From assembly GCA_003162415.1 (NCBI GenBank), contig PMOL01000004.1, forward strand, positions 124,001 through 188,000: a DNA stretch of 64,000 nucleotides, read 5' to 3'. The notes beneath the pieces are model-generated. The model was given only the letters and a program-made list of their open reading frames with translations, ran no database searches and was not told the DNA's origin. This document shows positions 43,241 through 51,196 of the stretch, one piece after another (the first letter of the stretch is position 1; the number at the start of each line of letters is the position of its first letter). The stretch is from Candidatus Dormiibacterota bacterium. GTDB lineage: Bacteria > Chloroflexota > Dormibacteria > Aeolococcales > Aeolococcaceae. The translations under genes and the position numbers were made by a program.

Positions 43241-44214
43241 GACCGCCGCCTCTGCAGCTCCTCGACGAGCGCGGGGAGCACCTTCAGGGCATCGCCGACG
43301 ACCCCCAGGTCGGCGATCTTGAAGATCGGCGCGTTCTCGTCTCTATTGACCGCAACAATTGCTTTCGCGCCCTTCATTCCAACTGTGTGCTGCATGGCTC
43401 CGCTGATGCCAAACGCGAGGTAGACGGCGGGTTTGACGGTTTTGCCCGTCTGCCCGACCTGCATCGCGTAGGGCACCCAGCCTGCATCGACGACTGCCCT
43501 GCTCGCTCCGACTGCAGCGTTACCCAGCACCGCCGCGAGTTGATCGAGCAGCTCGAAATTCTTTGGATCACCGAGGCCGCGACCACCGCTGATGACTATC
43601 GGCGCCTCTTCGAGCTTGGGACCGGCAGCGACGTCGGCGACCCGGTCGGTCACGCGCGCCGCCTTGTGCTTCTCATCGATCGGAGAGGTGACCTGGGTGA
43701 CCGCCGCGGGACCGCCATCGCTTGGCTCGGCCACGAAGGACTTCGGCCGGATGATCGCGATGGCGGGAGGTCTGCCCTCGAAACGGGTCGCGACGTTGAG
43801 GGTGCCTCCGAAGACCGACGAGTGCACCGAGACGCCATCACCATCGCTCACGTCGAGGCCGTTGGCGATAACCGGGACGCCGAGCTTGGCGGCCAGACGG
43901 CCGGCCACGTCGCGGGAGTTGTAGGTCATCCCGAAGAGCACCAGATCCGGTCTGTGCTCGTGCATCAGGCTCGCAAGCGCATCAGCAGCCGGGCCGCCGA
44001 GGAGCAGCTCACCCCAGACGGGATCGGTCCCGGCGTAGAGGGTCGTCGCGCCGTGGGCGCCCAGCTCCGCGGCGGCGTCGGCTGCATCCGGCGCGAAGGC
44101 GACCGCCTCCACCGTGCCGGCGAGCGATCGCGCCTTGGTGAGCAGTTCGAGGGCGACCGGCGCGGGCTTCCCGCCCGCGATCTCGGCGAACACCCAGATC
44201 TTTCCCAGAGCCAT
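43237..44214 (-). CDS. etfA: electron transfer flavoprotein alpha subunit
   Basis: 325 residues. The N-terminal domain (LGKIWVFAEIAGGKPAPVAL) and C-terminal FAD-binding domain are complete: SGGRGLGDPKNFELLD, GASRAVVDAGWVP, VGQTGKTVKP, FGISGAMQHTVGM and AVNRDENAPIFKIADLGVVGD. With EtfB it carries electrons from acyl-CoA dehydrogenases to the quinone pool. It starts 3 bases after etfB, and its TGA is inside the kinase start. Confidence 0.96.
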   Translation of the reverse strand: MALGKIWVFAEIAGGKPAPVALELLTKARSLAGTVEAVAFAPDAADAAAELGAHGATTLYAGTDPVWGELLLGGPAADALASLMHEHRPDLVLFGMTYNSRDVAGRLAAKLGVPVIANGLDVSDGDGVSVHSSVFGGTLNVATRFEGRPPAIAIIRPKSFVAEPSDGGPAAVTQVTSPIDEKHKAARVTDRVADVAAGPKLEEAPIVISGGRGLGDPKNFELLDQLAAVLGNAAVGASRAVVDAGWVPYAMQVGQTGKTVKPAVYLAFGISGAMQHTVGMKGAKAIVAVNRDENAPIFKIADLGVVGDALKVLPALVEELQRRRS

Positions 44215-44217
44215 CGC

Positions 44218-44991
44218 TCAGATCACCTTCTTTTCCGCGAGGAAATCCGCGATGCGCTTGTAGCCCTCGCCGTCGTCCTTGACGATCGACCCGGCTGCGC
44301 GCTGGGGAGCGGGTTCGACACCGGTGATGCTCTGGCCGGCAGTGGCGCCCCCGGAGCCATCGAGCCCGAGGTCCCCGGCGGTGAGCCGGTCAAGCGGCTT
44401 CGACTTGGCGCCCATGATTCCCTTGAGCGACGGATACCGCGGCTCGTTGACCCCGGCGGTCACGCTCACGACGGCGGGCAGCACTGCCTCGACGAGGTCG
44501 TAGCCCGCCTCCGTCTGCCGTTTGACCTTGAGCGTGGTGCCCTCGACCTCGAGCGTCTTCGCGAAGGTTACCGCCGGGACGTCGAGGAGTTCGGCGATCA
44601 TCTGCGGGACCACTCCGCTGTACCCATCGGTGGACTCGGTGGCGGTGATCACGATGTCGAACCCCTCGCGGCGGATCGCCGCGGCGAGAACCCGGGCGGT
44701 CGTCAGGGCATCTGAGCCTCGCAACGCGTCGTCCGAGATCAGGATGCCCTTCGAGGCGCCCATCGCCAGAGCCTTGCGAACCGCGTCGATGCCGCGTTCC
44801 GGACCCATCGAGACCACGGTCACCTCGCCACCCTGTGCCTCCGCGAGCTGCAGTCCCGCCTCGACTCCGAACTCATCGCCGGGATCGAGAACGACCTCAA
44901 CCCCCTCGCGCTTGAGCAAATGCGTGGTCGGATCGAGCTGGCCGGTGGAATTGGGGTCGGGGATCTGCTTGACGCAGACGACGACCTTCAT
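44218..44991 (-). CDS. etfB: electron transfer flavoprotein beta subunit
   Basis: 257 residues. KVVVCVKQIPDPN (about 2-14), LDPGDEFGVEAGL, VVSMGPERGIDAVRKALAMG and ATESTDGYSGVVPQMIAELL are family signatures; the C-terminal KRIADFLAEKKVI docks on EtfA. GGAGG lies 7 bases before the ATG. The gap to the upstream glycosyltransferase stop is 45 bases, so read-through from the pyruvyl-transferase/glycosyltransferase pair is possible. Confidence 0.96.
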   Translation of the reverse strand: MKVVVCVKQIPDPNSTGQLDPTTHLLKREGVEVVLDPGDEFGVEAGLQLAEAQGGEVTVVSMGPERGIDAVRKALAMGASKGILISDDALRGSDALTTARVLAAAIRREGFDIVITATESTDGYSGVVPQMIAELLDVPAVTFAKTLEVEGTTLKVKRQTEAGYDLVEAVLPAVVSVTAGVNEPRYPSLKGIMGAKSKPLDRLTAGDLGLDGSGGATAGQSITGVEPAPQRAAGSIVKDDGEGYKRIADFLAEKKVI

Positions 44992-45036
44992 GAGTGCCTC
45001 CGTGTTTGTCGCCTCGGGATCGAAACTCTAACGCAC

Positions 45037-46275
45037 CTACGGCCGAATGCCCGGATCGGGGCGACCAAGTTCCTTCGCCACCGCTCCGAGATCGACCTCG
45101 CCGACCACCGGAACGCACACCGCCTGTGGCTGGTTTGCCCTGATCGCGGCGTCCAGCGGGCCTTCTGACCAGCGCGAATCGGCGGTCGCGACGACCCCGT
45201 AGTGATAGCGCCGCCCGGCGAGCCACGTCTCCCACTCGGGGGCGGCGGTCACCGTCTCGATGCCCTCGTCGCTGAGATCGTCCGGCCTCTTGGCCGGCTC
45301 GCCGTCGAGCGAGGCGACCGTCCATCGCGCGTCAGGCCAGCGCCGAGCCGCCGCCACGACCAGCGCGTGCTGGCGGCGTTGCTCCGGCGTCCCGCCGGCG
45401 TCGGGTCGCGCCCCGGTCAGGACCAGGATCCGCTCGCAGGTCATCGCGTCGCGGCCGCCTACGAGGGCGGAAGGCTCGACCCGCCAGCTCTCGGGCGGCC
45501 GCCGATCGAGTACCGATCGCCATCGAGCCCTCAGCAGGCGCCGGTTGCGTTCGATGCGCGCGATCGGCACGCCGCCGGTGCTCGAGGCACCGCGCACGTG
45601 CTCGACGACCGATCGCGGCTGATAGACCACCCGCCCGGGGCCGGCAGCGAGGGCCAGGCAGAGGTCCACGTCCTCGCAGTACACGGGCGCGAACTTGGGG
45701 TCGAAGCCGCCGACCGAGATGAACGCCGAGCGCCGCACCAGCAGGCAGGCTGCCGACGCGTAGTCGACGGTCCGGCGGAAGTTGTACTCGGGGCGGTTGG
45801 GGACGTCGCCGTCTCCGTACTGCCGGACGCGCGCGTCCCGCCAGACGATCGAACCGGCCTCCTGGAGCCGTCCATCCGGGTAGAGCAACTTGGGAGCGAC
45901 GGCGGCGATGCCCGGATCGGCCTCGACGACGTCGATGAGCGGCTCGAGCCAGCCGGGTCTCACCCAGGCGTCGCTATTGAGGAGCAGGAGGTACCGGCCA
46001 CGAGCCATCGCGGCCCCCTGGTTGTTGGCGGGACCGAACCCGAGGTTGCGCGGGTTGCGCAGGATCCGGGCTCCGCTGATCCGCTCAAGCTCGTCGAGGG
46101 TTCCGTCCGTCGAAGCGTTGTCGACGATGACTACCTCGTAGCGCGGTTCGGTGACCTCGGCGAGCAGCCGGAGCGCCTCCCGGGTGAGGTCCCATCGGTT
46201 GTAGGTGAGCATCACCACGGTCACGTCGGGCCGAGCGACCTCGGGAAACCGGATCACGTTCGGCGCCGCTGCCAC
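45037..46275 (-). CDS. family 2 glycosyltransferase (rhamnosyltransferase-like) with C-terminal extension
   Basis: 412 residues. The GT-A domain (about 15-260) shows DVTVVMLTYNRWDLTREALR, VDNASTDGT, GFGPANNQG, LLLNSDAWV (DXD-like) and FDPKFAPVYCEDVDLCLA, typical of surface-polysaccharide and rhamnosyl transferases. The last 130 residues (ILVLTGARPDAGGTPEQRRQ) are a second small domain of unknown role. Its 5' end overlaps the upstream pyruvyl-transferase-like gene by 22 bases. Expected to act at the cytoplasmic face in cell-envelope glycan synthesis. Confidence 0.88.
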   Translation of the reverse strand: MAAAPNVIRFPEVARPDVTVVMLTYNRWDLTREALRLLAEVTEPRYEVVIVDNASTDGTLDELERISGARILRNPRNLGFGPANNQGAAMARGRYLLLLNSDAWVRPGWLEPLIDVVEADPGIAAVAPKLLYPDGRLQEAGSIVWRDARVRQYGDGDVPNRPEYNFRRTVDYASAACLLVRRSAFISVGGFDPKFAPVYCEDVDLCLALAAGPGRVVYQPRSVVEHVRGASSTGGVPIARIERNRRLLRARWRSVLDRRPPESWRVEPSALVGGRDAMTCERILVLTGARPDAGGTPEQRRQHALVVAAARRWPDARWTVASLDGEPAKRPDDLSDEGIETVTAAPEWETWLAGRRYHYGVVATADSRWSEGPLDAAIRANQPQAVCVPVVGEVDLGAVAKELGRPDPGIRP

Positions 46276-47588
46276 CGTTGGTATCCCTCGCGCAGCGGCC
46301 GTGCGATCCGATGCTCGGGGGACGCTCGGAGGTGATCGAGCTCCGCCTGCAGGCGCGACAGCTCCGCCTGCAGTGCGGTGCGCTCGTCGACGAGACGTTG
46401 CTGGAGGATGGCCAGCGCCGACGCGACCGGATCGGCACCGAACCGGGTGGGTGCCGGCGACGCGGTGCGGGGGAGCCGCTCGGCGAGCTCGACCAAGGCG
46501 CCGTCGAGTGTCTCGACCGCCTTGTCGATCACCACGGGGTGGGCGCCGGCGATGAGCGTCTGAAGCGCATCGGGGGCGACCACCGGGAGCACCAGGATGG
46601 CCGGGTCGAATCGATCACCGCCTGCAGTGTCGATGGCCGTGACGGGCACTCCGAGTGACGCCGCCAGGTGCGCGCACGCCGGGGTGGTTGCGACGACGGC
46701 GATCGACCCCGACATCGCGGCCGCGACGTCGTCGAGCCCCACCCAGGCGGGGAGATGGTGCACGCGCTCCGCGACCAGTCCGGGCACCCGGAAGGCCGAG
46801 TCGAGCGACGGCTGCCCAGTCGGGTTCAGGGTCGCGATGACCACCGAGAGCCTGGGATCGCCACGCAGCGCTGCGGCAACCGCCTCGACGAGTTGCTCGC
46901 TCGATGGCGAGGCTGCGAGAGCGTTCGCCGCCTCGATGACGATCCTCCGGCCGGCAGGGAGGGCGCCACACATTCGAAGGAGGTCGGCGCGCCTGCGGAG
47001 CGCGTCTCCTGCAAGCACCCGGCAAGCAAGGAGCAGCGGGTCACCGGACTGCACCGCCGTGCCGCCGAGGCGCTCCTGGGTGGCGGCGTCCCTGGCCCAG
47101 ACATCCTTGCCGGCAAGTCCGGCCACATCAACCTCGCCACCGGCCGTCCCAACCCCGAACCAGGTGACCGAGGGGGCGTCGTCGTGGCCGCCCCTAGTCC
47201 CTGCCAGCGCCAGCGCCGCGACCCCTCTGCCGGCCATCTCCTCGATCGCCGTGGGATACCGCGCCGCCCAGTGCTCGTCATCCCCAAGCACGTCGCCGGT
47301 GATAACCAGCGCGTCGAGAATCAGCGACTCACCGCTTTCGACGGGCTGGAGCGGCTGCGCTGGGCGACCTTCGTCGCCGGGTATCGGACGCTCGGCTCCG
47401 AATGGCGCGAGAGCGACCAGCTCGATGTCAGGACGCAGCCGGGTGAGCTCGGCTTCGAGAACGCGGCGCAGGGCCACCTCACCGAGGTCGCCCGTATCGA
47501 ACGCTCCGAAGAGCCCGACCACAGGCCGCGCTGCGGCACCGTCCACGTGATGCCTCCGTGTTGCTGGCGGATCGGGGGCGACCGTCAC
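46254..47588 (-). CDS. polysaccharide pyruvyl transferase-like protein
   Basis: 444 residues from GTG 47588. The CsaB/PssK-like pattern includes VVGLFGAFDTGDLGEVALRR at the start, VTWFGVGTAGG, GKDVWARDAATQERLGG and SGDPLLLACRVLAGD, then a nucleotide-sugar-type half (LSVVIATLNPT, VATTPACAHLAASLGVPVTAI). The C-terminus has a coiled coil (DERTALQAELSRLQAELDHL). It may add ketal pyruvate to an envelope sugar. The distance from characterised members makes the exact reaction uncertain. It is the first gene of the probable operon running to the response regulator. Confidence 0.7.
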   Translation of the reverse strand: MTVAPDPPATRRHHVDGAAARPVVGLFGAFDTGDLGEVALRRVLEAELTRLRPDIELVALAPFGAERPIPGDEGRPAQPLQPVESGESLILDALVITGDVLGDDEHWAARYPTAIEEMAGRGVAALALAGTRGGHDDAPSVTWFGVGTAGGEVDVAGLAGKDVWARDAATQERLGGTAVQSGDPLLLACRVLAGDALRRRADLLRMCGALPAGRRIVIEAANALAASPSSEQLVEAVAAALRGDPRLSVVIATLNPTGQPSLDSAFRVPGLVAERVHHLPAWVGLDDVAAAMSGSIAVVATTPACAHLAASLGVPVTAIDTAGGDRFDPAILVLPVVAPDALQTLIAGAHPVVIDKAVETLDGALVELAERLPRTASPAPTRFGADPVASALAILQQRLVDERTALQAELSRLQAELDHLRASPEHRIARPLREGYQRWQRRRT

Positions 47589-47681
47589 GTCTCAGCAGTG
47601 GCTCAGGGAACGCGCAGCGCTGCCGGAGAGAATGACGACACAGCCCACCATAAAACAAGTCGAAAGCAAAGGAGCACCGGG

Positions 47682-48257
47682 ATGTTCGGGAATTTCTTCA
47701 CCAAGAGGGTCGCGCTCAGCGCGGCGGCTTTTGCGGTCGTCGCGGTCGGCGGCATCGCGACGGTCTCGATCATCCCTGCGCTGGCGGCGGGCGTCAGCGG
47801 AGCCAAGGCCTCGACGCTCGCGGCCACCCCGGCCCCGGGCAGCGCCAAGACCGGCCATGCCGGCGCCAAAGCGGTCGCGGCCAGACACATTGCGCTGGCG
47901 CTCTTCCGGGAGTCGGTCAAGGAGACAGGCCTCAGCCGCACCGTTGTCCTCAAGGATCTGCTCAACGGCGAGACGCTTGCGCAGATTGACGGTTCGAAGG
48001 CGCAGGCGGTCGAGAGTGCCGTGATGGCGAAGATCACCACGCGCCTGAACAAGGCGGTCACCAACGGCAAGCTCACCAAGACCGAGGAGACGGCGCTGAG
48101 CAGCGCTGCGACCACCGGCATCAGCAAGCTGATGAACCTCAACCTCAGCACCTACATCCGCGTTCGTTTCGGCGGACTGACCAATCCCTCCACGTCGACG
48201 CCCCCCACGTCGACCGGCTCCCCCGCCGCCGTCACTGGGTCGAGCTCCGCAGTCTGA
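47682..48257 (+). CDS. secreted helical protein of unknown function
   Basis: 191 residues from ATG 47682 (AAAGGAG, 7-base spacing); a much longer upstream open frame is antisense to the neighbouring gene. A signal peptide (KRVALSAAAFAVVAVGGIAT) is followed by a helical domain (about 75-155): VKETGLSRTVVLKDLLNGETLAQI and VTNGKLTKTEETALSS. This resembles repeats seen in secreted actinobacterial proteins. A Ser/Thr/Pro tail ends the protein. A strong hairpin follows the stop. Confidence 0.75.
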   Translation: MFGNFFTKRVALSAAAFAVVAVGGIATVSIIPALAAGVSGAKASTLAATPAPGSAKTGHAGAKAVAARHIALALFRESVKETGLSRTVVLKDLLNGETLAQIDGSKAQAVESAVMAKITTRLNKAVTNGKLTKTEETALSSAATTGISKLMNLNLSTYIRVRFGGLTNPSTSTPPTSTGSPAAVTGSSSAV

Positions 48258-48272
48258 TCCGTACGGCGGACC

Positions 48273-48305
48273 GGCAGTCTACCCGGCCACCCCGGGTAGA
48301 CTGCC
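48273..48305. terminator. perfect 14-bp hairpin that also contains the -10 of the next gene
   Basis: GGCAGTCTACCCGG (48273-48286) and CCGGGTAGACTGCC (48292-48305) pair perfectly with a 5-base loop, just after the secreted protein gene. There is no U-tract. The 3' arm contains TAGACT, the likely -10 of the cyclophilin gene. Confidence 0.65.
48297..48302 (+). promoter_or_regulatory. -10-like TAGACT, leaderless start
   Basis: TAGACT is 6 bases before ATG 48309, inside the hairpin's 3' arm, with no Shine-Dalgarno site. Confidence 0.45.
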
Positions 48306-48308
48306 TCG

Positions 48309-48785
48309 ATGCCCAAGAAGTACACCACCGCTGACCAGGTGATCGATCCTGCGAGGCGCTACACCGCGACCATCACCACCGATCGCGGTGACATCGTCAT
48401 CGCCCTGGACGCGGCGCGTGCGCCCAAGTCGGTCAACAACTTCGTCTTCCTCGCCCGCGACGGCTTCTACGACGGTCTCACCTTCCACCGCATCGTCGAT
48501 GACTTCGTCATCCAGGGCGGTTGCCCGGAAGGCACCGGTCGAGGTGGCCCGGGATACCGGTTCGACGACGAGCCCGTCCAGGGTGAGTACGAGCCGGGAG
48601 CGGTCGCCATGGCCAACTCCGGTCCCAACACCAACGGTTCGCAGTTCTTCATCTGCACGGTCGACGACCGCCACAAGCTCACCAAGTCCTACAACCTCTT
48701 TGGCCAGGTGGTCAAAGGCATGGACGTCGTGGGTGCGATCCGCAAGGACGACGTGATGCGGTCGGTGGCCATCGCCGAGGAGTGA
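48309..48785 (+). CDS. peptidyl-prolyl cis-trans isomerase (cyclophilin)
   Basis: 158 residues. VNNFVFLARDGFYDGLTFHRIV (catalytic Arg in FHRI), DDFVIQGGCPEGTGRGGPGY and ANSGPNTNGSQFFI are the cyclophilin core; all active-site positions that I can see are kept. No signal peptide, so cytoplasmic. It isomerises X-Pro bonds during folding. Its TGA overlaps the ATG of the next gene (TGATG), implying co-translation with the PIG-L deacetylase. Confidence 0.94.
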   Translation: MPKKYTTADQVIDPARRYTATITTDRGDIVIALDAARAPKSVNNFVFLARDGFYDGLTFHRIVDDFVIQGGCPEGTGRGGPGYRFDDEPVQGEYEPGAVAMANSGPNTNGSQFFICTVDDRHKLTKSYNLFGQVVKGMDVVGAIRKDDVMRSVAIAEE

Positions 48786-49645
48786 TGGCAGAAGCAGAAC
48801 TTCGTCTGATGGCGGTGCACGCGCACTGCGACGACGAGACGATCACCATGGGTGGCACGCTAGCCACATATGCCGACCGCGGCGTCAAGACCTGCGTCGT
48901 GTGCTGCACCGATGGCAAGCTGGCCACCATCGTCGACCCGAACATGCCCGAGGAGACGACGCGCCCGCGCCTCGCCGAGATCCGCGAAGCTGAGCTGCGC
49001 GAGGCCTGCCGCATCCTCAAAGTGAATGAGGTCGAGTTCCTGCGCTACGGCGATTCGGGGATGGCCGGCACTCCGACCAACTTCCTCCCCGACGCGTTCT
49101 GGATGGCGCCAATCGACGAGGCCGTGGGCAGGATCGTCGCTCAGATCCGCCGTTTCCGCCCGCATGTTGTCGTCACCTATGACGGAAACGGTGGCTACGG
49201 CCACCCCGATCACATCCAGACGCACCGCGCGACCCTGCTCGCCGTTGAGGCCGCCCGTCTCGTGCCCTTGTACAAGGACGCCGGCGAACCCTGGCGTGTT
49301 GAGAAGCTCTACTACACGGCGTTTCCAAGGTCCCAGTTCGAGCGCATGGTCGAGATGGCCAAACAGGCCGGTATCGATCCTCCCTTTGGGGAAACCAATC
49401 CCGACGAGATGGCGTTCCTGACGCCGGACAAGGATGTGACGAGCACCATCGATTGTGTCGACGTGATTGGACGCAAACGCGATGCGCTCCGCGCACATCG
49501 CAGCCAGATCTCCGAGGACTGGCCGCAGCTCTCCATGCCCGATGACGTGCTCAGGCAATTCGCCGACGAATACTTCCAGCTGGTCATCTCCCGCAAACCA
49601 GCGGTTTTGCCGGAGACCGACCTGTTCGCGGGCATCACCGCGTAG
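48785..49645 (+). CDS. PIG-L / mycothiol-conjugate amidase (Mca)-like zinc deacetylase
   Basis: 286 residues from ATG 48785. The zinc motif is AHCDDE (about 13-18; the usual form is PHPDDE or AHPDDE) with GHPDHIQTH at about 139. VYRYGDSGM-like and EEATRPRLAEIREAEL-like segments match the MshB/Mca branch rather than the GlcNAc-PI branch. It probably hydrolyses an amide of a GlcN-inositol thiol conjugate or a related sugar. If so the organism makes mycothiol, which would fit the TIGR03086 gene at 9.2 kb. It is coupled to the cyclophilin gene. Confidence 0.88.
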   Translation: MAEAELRLMAVHAHCDDETITMGGTLATYADRGVKTCVVCCTDGKLATIVDPNMPEETTRPRLAEIREAELREACRILKVNEVEFLRYGDSGMAGTPTNFLPDAFWMAPIDEAVGRIVAQIRRFRPHVVVTYDGNGGYGHPDHIQTHRATLLAVEAARLVPLYKDAGEPWRVEKLYYTAFPRSQFERMVEMAKQAGIDPPFGETNPDEMAFLTPDKDVTSTIDCVDVIGRKRDALRAHRSQISEDWPQLSMPDDVLRQFADEYFQLVISRKPAVLPETDLFAGITA

Positions 49646-49678
49646 TCATCACCAACTGGACGCGCCGGTCACAACGTC

Positions 49679-50194
49679 GTGTGGTCTGAATGGCAGAGCG
49701 GTGGCCAGCCTACGACGGGACGGTCCCGCAGGCTGGTTATCACAAGCATCGTGGGTATTCCGATCGTGATCGGAGTTTTGGTCAGCATCGTGTTCTATTC
49801 CACTCGAGTGGCGCCACCGGTGCCTGCGCCCTTGCCTTCGCCGAGTGCAACAGATCGGCTCCTCCGTGACGGGCAGGTCCTGCTCCTCGAGCCCGCGACA
49901 TCTGCCCCCATATCCATGATGGACGGGCAGGAGATTGAGATCGTGCTGAATACAGGCGTCGGACAGAAAGTGTCCACATTGGATCCGTCGGTACTCGGGG
50001 CTGTCGCCAATCCACTGTGTCACCTCATCGCCGTCTGCGGCGTCACGGGCGCAGGGTCGTGGACATTCCTCGCGCGGCTGCCCGGGACGGCGCATCTGCA
50101 CGTCATCTTCGGCACCGGTGACTGCCCCCAGCGCGCGAGCTGCCCGCTCGTCCTTCAGCTGTTGATTCCGATCACCGTGATACCCATTGCATGA
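49679..50194 (+). CDS. single-pass membrane protein of unknown function
   Basis: 171 residues from GTG 49679; no ribosome site, so the start is uncertain. One transmembrane helix (LVITSIVGIPIVIGVLVSIVF, about 19-40), a Pro/Ser linker, then an outer domain with cysteines (PLCHLIAVCGV, GTGDCPQRASCPL). The last segment (LLIPITVIPIA) is hydrophobic. The layout resembles 37537-38082. Family unknown. 50195-50430 between this and the PadR operator shows nothing. Confidence 0.6.
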   Translation: MWSEWQSGGQPTTGRSRRLVITSIVGIPIVIGVLVSIVFYSTRVAPPVPAPLPSPSATDRLLRDGQVLLLEPATSAPISMMDGQEIEIVLNTGVGQKVSTLDPSVLGAVANPLCHLIAVCGVTGAGSWTFLARLPGTAHLHVIFGTGDCPQRASCPLVLQLLIPITVIPIA

Positions 50195-50430
50195 TGGTCA
50201 GAACAGGCCGATACGAACCTGGGGGCTTCTTTCCGCCCACCCCGAATTCGGGAGTCGGACCGGCGCCGTTGGCGAATTCCGGACAGATGGGGGCAGCCCC
50301 TGCAGATTTTCGGTTTCGGGACGACTGGATGCTTTAAGCCCGGCGTCACCGTTACTCAGTTTGAGGCTGCCGAGGCCGCCGCCTGAACGCCACGGCGTGA
50401 GAGCCGACACCTCCCCACGTGGAGCTGCTC

Positions 50431-50480
50431 GCACTACTCAGTGATGCTATATACTGGTAATCAGTAGCGCTGAGTAGTGC
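50431..50480. promoter_or_regulatory. PadR operon promoter with nested inverted repeats (operator)
   Basis: GCACTACTCAG (50431-50441) and CTGAGTAGTGC (50470-50480) are a perfect 11-bp inverted repeat around TATACT (50450-50455). A shorter dyad TACTG-N5-CAGTA (50452-50466) sits inside. The arrangement is what PadR-type autorepressors bind, covering the -10 of their own operon. Confidence 0.7.
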
Positions 50481-50492
50481 GAGGAGGTGTTC

Positions 50493-50822
50493 ATGGGCAA
50501 GCAGATGACGGAGATGCTCAAGGGCACGCTGGAGGGCATCGTCCTCGCGATCCTGTCCCTTCGGCCCGCGTACGGCTACGAGATCACGGCACGGTTGCGG
50601 GAGCAGGGCTTCCCCGACATCGCCGAGGGCACCGTCTACGCACTGCTCGTCAGGTTCGAGCAAAAAGGCCTCGTCGACGTGGAGAAGGTCCCGTCCGAGA
50701 AGGGGCCGCCGCGCAAGGTGTACTCCCTCAACGCACCGGGAGAGAAATATCTCGAAGAGTTCTGGAGGACCTGGAGCTTCCTCACAGAACGGCTCGAATG
50801 GCTCCGCGAAGGAGGCGGATGA
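50493..50822 (+). CDS. PadR-family transcriptional repressor
   Basis: 109 residues from ATG 50493, GAGGAGGTG just upstream. The winged helix reads GTLEGIVLAILSLRPAYGYEI, then IAEGTVYALLVRFEQKGLVD and GPPRKVYSLNAPGEKYLEEFW, the PadR hallmark. It likely represses its own operon by binding the 50431-50480 repeats and releases it when the exporter substrate binds. The stop overlaps the next start (ATGA). Confidence 0.94.
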   Translation: MGKQMTEMLKGTLEGIVLAILSLRPAYGYEITARLREQGFPDIAEGTVYALLVRFEQKGLVDVEKVPSEKGPPRKVYSLNAPGEKYLEEFWRTWSFLTERLEWLREGGG

Positions 50823-51196
50823 CCATGTTCTCGAAGTTCATTTCAAAAGTGGTCGGCCCGAAGCGGCAATGGCGGCAGTACAAGGCGCACGCGAGACAAC
50901 TTCCCGCGAGCTATCGCGCGGCGCTCGATGCGCTGGAGCGGTACCTGAACTACCTCGGGGGGATGGACGACGGGAGTGCGATGTACGCGGACCTCGTCGA
51001 TCTGTTCGAGCAGAGCGCAGCGAACCAAACCCCGATCCGCGAGATCGTCGGGGATTACCCCGTGGAGTTCATCGAAACGTTCGTACGGAACTATCCGAAG
51101 GGTCAGTGGATCATCCGGGAGCGGGAAAGGCTGACCAACGCGATCGACCGCGCCGCCGAAGAGAACACCGGAGAGGAAGAGAGGGCCGTCCGATGA
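50819..51196 (+). CDS. DUF1048 family protein
   Basis: 125 residues from ATG 50819 (GGAGG 3 bases away) or ATG 50825. The order FSKFISKVVGPKRQWRQYKAH, YRAALDALERYLNYLGG, MYADLVDLFEQSA and VGDYPVEFIETFVRNYPKGQW is the DUF1048 signature. These small helical proteins are regularly encoded next to PadR regulators. The exact role is unknown; it may modulate the PadR protein or the exporter. ATGA overlaps link it to both neighbours. Confidence 0.9.
   Translation: MTMFSKFISKVVGPKRQWRQYKAHARQLPASYRAALDALERYLNYLGGMDDGSAMYADLVDLFEQSAANQTPIREIVGDYPVEFIETFVRNYPKGQWIIRERERLTNAIDRAAEENTGEEERAVR

Noticed and set aside
43228..44715. 495-codon plus-strand frame across etfA and etfB
   Set aside because: Shadow of two clearly recognisable minus-strand genes; no protein motif.
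45202..46335. 377-codon plus-strand frame opposite the glycosyltransferase
   Set aside because: Antisense shadow; no domain features.
46668..48257. 529-codon plus-strand frame
   Set aside because: Its first two thirds are antisense to the pyruvyl-transferase-like gene. Only the part from 47682, with its own ribosome site and signal peptide, is kept.
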